DNA from: Hungateiclostridiaceae bacterium UBA3922
GTDB taxonomy: Bacteria > Bacillota > Clostridia > Acetivibrionales > DTU013
Direction of reading: 5' to 3'
Assembly (NCBI GenBank): GCA_002386045.1
Contig: DGEQ01000003.1
Location: 3,824-21,574 of the forward strand
Length of the DNA: 17,751 nucleotides
Under the pieces are notes generated by a model, which was not told the origin of the DNA, made no database searches, and worked only from the letters and a program-made list of their open reading frames with translations. Of the stretch, positions 13,401 through 17,751 are shown in pieces. Numbering within the stretch: position 1 is the stretch's first letter; each line of letters begins with the position of its first letter. Made by a program: the position numbers and the translations under genes.

Positions 13401-14744
13401 ATGAGTACAAACACATCAATCGGCAACACCGGCATCTATGATGCACGCGAACTCGGCAGCGGCAGGATGCTCATACTGGGTCTGCAGCACATGTTCGCAA
13501 TGTTCGGAGCGACAGTCCTGGTACCTGCCCTTACGGGCCTGAGCGTTTCAGCGACGCTTTTGTTTGCAGGTCTGGGCACATTGCTCTTCCACCTTTTATC
13601 CAAAGGCAAAGTTCCGGCTTTCCTCGGTTCGTCTTTTGCTTTCCTCGCAGGTTACTGGACCATAGCTCCCAACGGCGATAAAAAACTTCTGCCTTATGCA
13701 TGCCTCGGTGTGGCAGCCGCAGGCCTGCTTTACCTGGTATTGGCTCTCCTTTTCAAGCTGTTTGATGCCAAAAAAGTCATGCGGTATTTCCCGCCGATAG
13801 TAACAGGTCCGATAATCATCTCCATCGGTCTCACACTGTCGTCATCCGCGATAGGCAACTGCAATGCCAACTGGCTGATAGCGCTGGTAGCCATCATTGT
13901 TGTGATCATATGCAACATCTGGGGCAAAGGCATGGTCAAAATAGTCCCGATACTGCTTGGCGTCGTTGCTTCCTACGTAGTCGCAGCGATCACCGGCAAC
14001 GTGGATTTCACTGCAGTAAAAGAAGCAGCCTGGATAGGACTTCCGTTCAAAATGGAGGACACCGTATTCTCAATCTTTAAAGAACCGGATACTTCGCTCA
14101 TCATCACTTCGATCGTGACCATAGTGCCCATTGCCGTCGCGACCATAGTTGAACACATAGGTGACATATCCGCCATAAGCTCAACGGTAAACATAAACTA
14201 CATCAAGGATCCCGGCCTCCACAGGACGCTTGTGGGCGACGGCCTGGCAACGACTTTTGCCTCGCTGTTCGGAGCGCCCGCCAATACCACATACGGCGAG
14301 AACACCGGCGTATTGGCACTTACAAAAGTTTATGACCCAAGGGTCATCCGTTTGGCAGCCCTGTTTTCCATACTGCTGTCATTCTCACCGAAAGTCGCAG
14401 CACTGATCAGTTCGATGCCGGCGGCAACAATTGGCGGCATTTCGCTTATACTGTACGGTATGATCTCTGCAATAGGCGTAAGGAACGTGGTCGAAAACAA
14501 GGTGGATCTCTCGAAAGGCAGGAATATCATAATAGCTGCCCTGATACTGGTCCTCTCCATAGGGATCAAGTACGGCACCGAGGCTGAAGCCATAGTATTC
14601 AACATATCGAACGTGACCATCAGCCTTTCGGGCCTGGCAGTCGGCGCCATAATCGGGATTCTTCTCAATGCCATACTTCCCGGGAAGGACTATGAGTTTG
14701 GCAAGGATCCCAGGGCGGATTCATCTGCCGACCTCAAGGTATGA
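13401..14744 (+). CDS. uraA: Uracil permease (NCS2/UraA family)
   Basis: 447 residues, the usual size for nucleobase:cation symporters with about 14 helices. Family marks: QHMFAMFGATVLVP at 29-42, the substrate-site glutamates E251 (VEHIGD) and E300 (TTYGENTGV), equal to E241 and E290 of E. coli UraA, and GAPANTTYGENTG before KVYDPRVI. These favour uracil over xanthine/urate transporters, which have different residues at these places. The start is ATG 13401 with AAGGAGAGG upstream; the longer open frame from 13335 runs through the leader terminator and is rejected. It is a monocistronic unit: promoter, attenuator, gene, terminator. It imports uracil for salvage and is probably shut off when pyrimidine nucleotides are plentiful. 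Confidence 0.92.
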   Translation: MSTNTSIGNTGIYDARELGSGRMLILGLQHMFAMFGATVLVPALTGLSVSATLLFAGLGTLLFHLLSKGKVPAFLGSSFAFLAGYWTIAPNGDKKLLPYACLGVAAAGLLYLVLALLFKLFDAKKVMRYFPPIVTGPIIISIGLTLSSSAIGNCNANWLIALVAIIVVIICNIWGKGMVKIVPILLGVVASYVVAAITGNVDFTAVKEAAWIGLPFKMEDTVFSIFKEPDTSLIITSIVTIVPIAVATIVEHIGDISAISSTVNINYIKDPGLHRTLVGDGLATTFASLFGAPANTTYGENTGVLALTKVYDPRVIRLAALFSILLSFSPKVAALISSMPAATIGGISLILYGMISAIGVRNVVENKVDLSKGRNIIIAALILVLSIGIKYGTEAEAIVFNISNVTISLSGLAVGAIIGILLNAILPGKDYEFGKDPRADSSADLKV

Positions 14745-14754
14745 ACGACAAGTC

Positions 14755-14783
14755 AAAACGCCCCGTGACGCCGGGGCGTTTTT
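14755..14783. terminator. Bidirectional terminator between uraA and the DUF1858 gene
   Basis: Eleven-bp stem AAAACGCCCCG (14755-14765) with CGGGGCGTTTT (14772-14782), loop TGACGC, and T-runs on both strands. It serves uraA and may also end the convergent DUF1858 transcript. Confidence 0.93.
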
Positions 14784-14886
14784 CTTTCTCTTCCCCATGC
14801 CTCGTCGGATTTTATGAGTCCGGATGCGGAAGGGACCGACAGGATCCTGCGTGACACGGCAGCATGCGCGCAGAAATCCAACAGCC

Positions 14887-15114
14887 CTACTCGATGATCA
14901 CATAACCCCTGCCGGTGAATGTTTCCCTTATCTTATCCATCGGTATGCCTTTCATCGCAGCGCCCTTTGGGATCGTCATGAACCTGCCGGCAGTATTGAG
15001 CATGCCCGGCGAGGTTATGGCATCGAAACCAAGCTCCTTCATTATCTCAATTACCTCAGCGTTGTCCCTGCACAGTTCGTATACCGTCTTTTTCATATCC
15101 AATTCCTTAGCCAT
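14887..15114 (-). CDS. DUF1858 domain-containing small protein
   Basis: 75 residues. The sequence KTVYELCRDNAEVIEIMKELGF followed by ITSPGMLNTAGRFMTIPKGAAMKGI (written here in pieces: VYELC, IEIMKELGF, MLNTAGRFMTIPKGA) is the DUF1858 domain (PF08984), about 60 residues. In other bacteria it also occurs fused ahead of DUF438/hemerythrin or hybrid-cluster-related modules, so a redox or metal-linked role is sometimes assumed; none is shown here. The start is ATG 15112-15114 with AAGGGTG upstream. An internal ATG at 15094-15096 with AAGGA seven bases upstream is also possible, and a GTG at 15123 is too close to the ribosome site. It stands alone, divergent from the glucosidase gene. Confidence 0.8.
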   Translation of the reverse strand: MAKELDMKKTVYELCRDNAEVIEIMKELGFDAITSPGMLNTAGRFMTIPKGAAMKGIPMDKIRETFTGRGYVIIE

Positions 15115-15167
15115 CAGGATCACCCTTTCAGATGAAAGTCAGCTGCATATTCCTATATTCGACGATT

Positions 15168-15245
15168 ATCCGGATGAATATATTTATACCCCTGGTATGG
15201 ACCAAAAAACCATCCGGGGAATTTTCGCGCGATAAACATCCGGAT
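15168..15245. promoter_or_regulatory. Repeated ATCCGGAT palindromes and bulged hairpin in divergent spacer
   Basis: The palindrome ATCCGGAT occurs at 15168-15175 and 15238-15245, 70 bp (near seven helical turns) apart. A third, related CATCCGGGG lies between at 15211-15219 and forms the right arm of a ten-bp hairpin with two bulged T (left arm 15189-15200, loop 15201-15209). They lie between the DUF1858 gene and the glucosidase gene and could be operator sites allowing DNA looping. Confidence 0.4.
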
Positions 15246-15296
15246 CCGTGATGACCGGCAGACTGAAGATGGATCCCGTATGCCGGCTGCAAAAAA

Positions 15297-15305
15297 TGAT
15301 ATAAT
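15297..15305 (+). promoter_or_regulatory. Extended -10 promoter of the oligo-1,6-glucosidase gene
   Basis: TGATATAAT is a perfect extended -10; no clear -35 is seen. It leaves a leader of about 75 nt before the ATG at 15386. Confidence 0.55.
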
Positions 15306-15385
15306 TGAAGAAGAAAGATCCTTTCCGGGTCTTAAAGCATATAACTTTTTGCCTTGCCCAAATCAACCGCAAAGGGTGGTGCTGT

Positions 15386-17017
15386 ATGGCTAAATGGTGG
15401 CAGGAACGCGTGGTTTACCAGATCTATCCCCGAAGTTTCCAGGATACCAACGGAGACGGCATCGGCGACATCCCTGGCATAATCGAACGCCTGGACTACC
15501 TAAGAGATCTAGGTATAGGCATCATTTGGCTAAGCCCGGTCTATCCTTCTCCCAACGCCGACTACGGCTACGATATCAGCGACTATTGCGCCATAAATCC
15601 TGAATACGGGACCATGGAAGACATGGACCGGCTCATTGCCGAAGCCGGGAAGCGGGATATAAAGATCATCATGGACCTGGTGATAAACCACACTTCGGAT
15701 GAGCATCCCTGGTTCATCCAAAGCCGGGACAAGCAGAGCCCGTACCGGGACTACTACATCTGGAGGCCGGGCAGGAACGGGAAACCGCCGAACAACTGGA
15801 TGAGCTTTTTCGGCGGCAGCACATGGGAATATGACGAAAAAAGCGGAGAGTATTATCTCCACCTGTTCTCGAAGAAGCAGCCGGACCTGAACTGGCGGAA
15901 CCCCAAGGTCATGGAGGAAATACAAAATATCATGCGTTTCTGGCTCGACAAGGGGATCGCCGGATTCCGGTGTGACGTGATAAACCTGCTTTACAAAACC
16001 AGTCTGGAAAACGGGAAGATAAGGCTGGCAATGGTGCTGCCGGGCAGTGAACACTATGTTTCGCAGGAAGGGACCCATGAGATACTGCGGACGCTCCGGC
16101 GGGAGGTGCTCGACCATTACGACTGCTTCACGGTCGGCGAAACCGTATTCGTGACCACGGAAGACGCAAAACTGCTGTGCGGCAGTGACCGGCGCGAGCT
16201 CGACATGGTCTTCTCCTTCGAACACATGGAAACGGACGCATTCGCCAAATGGATCAGGCGGAAATTCGATCCCGCCAGGTTCGCGCGGGTCATTTCGAAG
16301 TGGCAGGACGCACTGGAATGGAACGCGAATTACCTCGAGAACCACGACCAGCCCCGCAGCGTTTCGCGTTTCGGCAACGACGGCCGGTACCATTCGGAAT
16401 CTGCCAAAGTGCTGGGCACCCTCCTCCTCACCTTGCGCGGTACCCCTTTCATATACCAGGGCCAGGAAATCGGCATGACCAATTTCGATTTCACCGGCAT
16501 AGACCAGATCAGGGACGTGGAGTCCCACAACATATACAACCTTGCCAAGCGCCTGCACATTCCCGAGCCACTGCGGTGGAAGATAATAAAGCCAACGTCG
16601 AGGGACAACGCACGCACGCCGGTGCAGTGGGACAGCAGTCCCAATGCGGGCTTTACGACCGGCAGACCCTGGATCGACGTCAACAGCAATTACACGACCA
16701 TAAACGCGGCGTCCCAGGCAGACGATCCGAATTCCATCCTTAACTGGTACAGAAAGCTGATCGCACTCCGGAACTCCGATAAAACACTTGTTTACGGCAA
16801 CTTCAAAGCATTGGAGATCACGCGTCATGTTTTCGTTTACAGGCGTGAAGTGGAAGGCCGCTCGATAACCGTCCTCCTGAACTTTTCCGATAAGCCGCGG
16901 AAAGCGGACTACAGCGGACGCCTGGTATTGTCCAGCTATGACAGGTCATCTTACAGCGGTACGCTCGAGCCTTACGAGGCGGTACTGCTGGAAAACGGAA
17001 GGGCGGTGCGGATATGA
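15386..17017 (+). CDS. malL: GH13 oligo-1,6-glucosidase (isomaltase-like alpha-glucosidase)
   Basis: 543 residues, cytosolic (no signal peptide), hydrolysing non-reducing-end glucose from isomalto-oligosaccharides and related sugars. It opens WWQERVVYQIYPRSFQDTNGDG; D20-x-N22-x-D24-x-I26-x-D28 is the calcium-binding loop of this subfamily. The catalytic triad is D197 (GFRCDVIN), E252 (VGETVF) and D321 (ENHDQPR). Valine 198 after the nucleophile favours alpha-1,6 over alpha-1,4 bonds in this family; phosphotrehalase (TreC) has a similar motif and remains an alternative. A C-terminal beta domain follows residue 470. The start is ATG 15386 after AAGGGTGG; the open frame upstream to 15305 begins at the promoter. 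Its TGA overlaps the ATG of the alpha-galactosidase remnant, so it was the first gene of a sugar operon. Confidence 0.9.
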   Translation: MAKWWQERVVYQIYPRSFQDTNGDGIGDIPGIIERLDYLRDLGIGIIWLSPVYPSPNADYGYDISDYCAINPEYGTMEDMDRLIAEAGKRDIKIIMDLVINHTSDEHPWFIQSRDKQSPYRDYYIWRPGRNGKPPNNWMSFFGGSTWEYDEKSGEYYLHLFSKKQPDLNWRNPKVMEEIQNIMRFWLDKGIAGFRCDVINLLYKTSLENGKIRLAMVLPGSEHYVSQEGTHEILRTLRREVLDHYDCFTVGETVFVTTEDAKLLCGSDRRELDMVFSFEHMETDAFAKWIRRKFDPARFARVISKWQDALEWNANYLENHDQPRSVSRFGNDGRYHSESAKVLGTLLLTLRGTPFIYQGQEIGMTNFDFTGIDQIRDVESHNIYNLAKRLHIPEPLRWKIIKPTSRDNARTPVQWDSSPNAGFTTGRPWIDVNSNYTTINAASQADDPNSILNWYRKLIALRNSDKTLVYGNFKALEITRHVFVYRREVEGRSITVLLNFSDKPRKADYSGRLVLSSYDRSSYSGTLEPYEAVLLENGRAVRI

Positions 17018-17178
17018 TCGATCACAGGGACGGCGTATTCCGGCTGACGACACGCAACACTTCATACTGGTTCCGTGTCACGAAGTTCGGGCACCTGGAA
17101 CACATCCACTACGGCCCGAAGCTGAAGGATCAACCTGTCGACGGACTGCTGCTCAAGCGGACATCGGCCCTTTTATAA
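17014..17178 (+). pseudogene. 5' remnant of a GH36 alpha-galactosidase gene
   Basis: The ATG at 17014 overlaps the glucosidase stop (ATGA). It encodes 54 residues: MIDHRDGVFRLTTRNTSY, WFRVTKFGHLEHIHYG, PKLKDQPVDGLLLKRTS, then ALL and TAA. The F.L.T.NTSY and GHLEHI.YG blocks are the N-terminal start of GH36 alpha-galactosidases, which are normally about 700 residues. The catalytic barrel is absent. The stop arises where the frame enters an unrelated transporter sequence, so a deletion truncated the gene. Any product would be a non-functional peptide. Confidence 0.75.
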
Positions 17179-17432
17179 ACAAGATCGGCAATGCGATAGC
17201 CAGCGGGATAGTCGGCGCTACGGTGATAATTTCAGGCATAAGCCAGGCAACATCGGCTGCCGATGTCACCGGAGAAGGCCTTGTGATCCTTAAGGCGGCG
17301 ATGTTCATACTCCCCCTGGTATGCATCCTTGCAGGCTACGTGGTCTACAGGCTCAAGTACAAAATAGACGGCAAAATGTACAGCCAGATCCTTGAAGACC
17401 TGCAGGCCCGGGGCGACATCAGGCTGGAGTGA
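17163..17432 (+). pseudogene. 3' remnant of a GPH-family (MelB-like) sugar:cation symporter
   Basis: In another frame than the GH36 start, about 86-90 codons to TGA 17430-17432 read FINKIGNAIASGIVGATVI, then an acidic loop, ILKAAMFILPLVCILAGYVVY and YKIDGKMYSQILEDLQARGDI. This is the usual C-terminal end of glycoside-pentoside-hexuronide symporters: last two membrane helices and a YKID..MY..I..DL tail. The preceding ten helices are missing, and the codons before about 17163 in this frame belong to the GH36 and glucosidase genes read out of frame. It has no start codon or ribosome site of its own. Confidence 0.78.
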
Positions 17433-17480
17433 CCGTGCAAAGGGTCATGTGACCGTATGCGCGGACTGCCGGTGTGGAAC

Positions 17481-17511
17481 TTGCCGCAGTATAGTGCTAT
17501 AATGCTATAAT
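17481..17511 (+). promoter_or_regulatory. Tandem extended -10 promoter of the DEAD-box helicase gene
   Basis: TGCTATAA occurs twice in a row, giving two perfect TATAAT boxes (17498-17503 and 17506-17511), each with the TG of an extended -10. TTGCCG (17481-17486) sits 19 bases before the second. The leader would be about 45-55 nt. Confidence 0.65.
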
Positions 17512-17566
17512 AGTAAACTGAAGAGATGATAATACGCTGAAAAAACACGGATGAAAGAAGATGCAG

Positions 17567-17751
17567 ATGGAGAGGACATTCGACACAAACAGGACATTCG
17601 CAGATCTGGGGATCATACCGCCTATACTGAAGGCACTGGAAGAAATGGGCTTCGAACACCCGACGGAGGTCCAGGGCCAGGCTGTCCCACATGCCCTGGC
17701 AGGAAAGGACCTCATAGTGATGGCCAAGACCGGAAGCGGCAAAACAGCGGT
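17567..17751 (+). CDS. DEAD-box RNA helicase, N-terminal part (cut by window end)
   Basis: Only the first 61 full codons are in the window. The Q-motif region is clear: F11-A-D-L-G, then LKALEEMGFEHPTEVQ with the glutamine at 36. The Walker A / motif I is AKTGSGKT at 53-60, with VMAKTGSGKTA binding ATP. This identifies an ATP-dependent RNA helicase of the DEAD group (as CshA/DeaD), which remodels RNA in ribosome assembly or mRNA decay. The start is taken as ATG 17567; ATG 17561, two codons upstream in frame, is equally possible, and both have only a weak purine-rich AAGAAG ahead. A ten-bp direct repeat (AGGACATTCG) sits in the first codons. It is a separate unit from the sugar genes, having its own promoter. 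Confidence 0.88.
   Translation, partial: MERTFDTNRTFADLGIIPPILKALEEMGFEHPTEVQGQAVPHALAGKDLIVMAKTGSGKTA

Noticed and set aside
15530..16828. Long minus-strand open frame (432 codons) inside the glucosidase
   Set aside because: Antisense shadow of a complete GH13 gene; no family features.
16938..17162. N-terminal part of the 164-codon frame ending in the symporter remnant
   Set aside because: It overlaps the 3' end of the glucosidase and the GH36 start in another frame and has no transporter character.
1..17751. CRISPR arrays, transposases, phage or defence genes, tRNA/rRNA
   Set aside because: None seen; the direct repeats present are few, degenerate or in frame inside genes.

Overview
The window reads as chromosome of an endospore-forming, anaerobe-like member of the Clostridia (Bacillota). 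Three genes point to sporulation: a DUF3787-type spore surface protein, a YtvI-like sporulation membrane protein and a CotF-family spore coat protein. Start sites have Gram-positive Shine-Dalgarno sequences, the K+-independent proton-pumping pyrophosphatase and the Na/Pi-PhoU transporter fit this group, and the codons are rich in AGG and ATA. I cannot name the species from sequence alone.

Layout. 25-1716 (minus): small spore surface protein and an M24 metallopeptidase. 1901-3646 (plus): a palindromic promoter region, a radical SAM/B12-type gene that has lost its 5' half, and an intact YiiX-like permuted NlpC/P60 hydrolase. 3707-4815 (plus): duplicated promoter/operator-like repeats, trxB and its terminator. 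4839-6910 (minus): a Na/Pi cotransporter with PhoU domain, overlapping by ATGA a downstream MutT-type Nudix hydrolase. 7115-9390 (plus): ytvI-like gene with a clear sigma-A promoter, then cotF-like gene, repeats and a strong terminator. 9400-11658 (minus): hppA, K+-independent by signature, with its promoter and a roughly 148-nt structured leader. 11806-13161 (plus): membrane protein with two tandem YcxB-like halves. 13229-14783 (plus): uracil permease behind a terminator/antiterminator leader that looks like a divergent PyrR attenuator. 14887-15114 (minus): DUF1858 protein. 15168-17017 (plus): GH13 oligo-1,6-glucosidase. 17014-17432: deletion scar joining the first ~54 codons of a GH36 alpha-galactosidase to the last ~86 codons of a GPH-family sugar symporter. 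17481-17751: promoter and 5' end of a DEAD-box RNA helicase.

Most genes are ordinary housekeeping or sporulation functions. I found no CRISPR array, tRNA/rRNA gene, transposase, phage gene or recognisable defence system. The items of most interest are the two gene-decay scars, the uracil-permease attenuator, the structured hppA leader, tandemly duplicated extended -10 promoters, and short in-frame DNA repeats that have grown disordered segments in several unrelated proteins.
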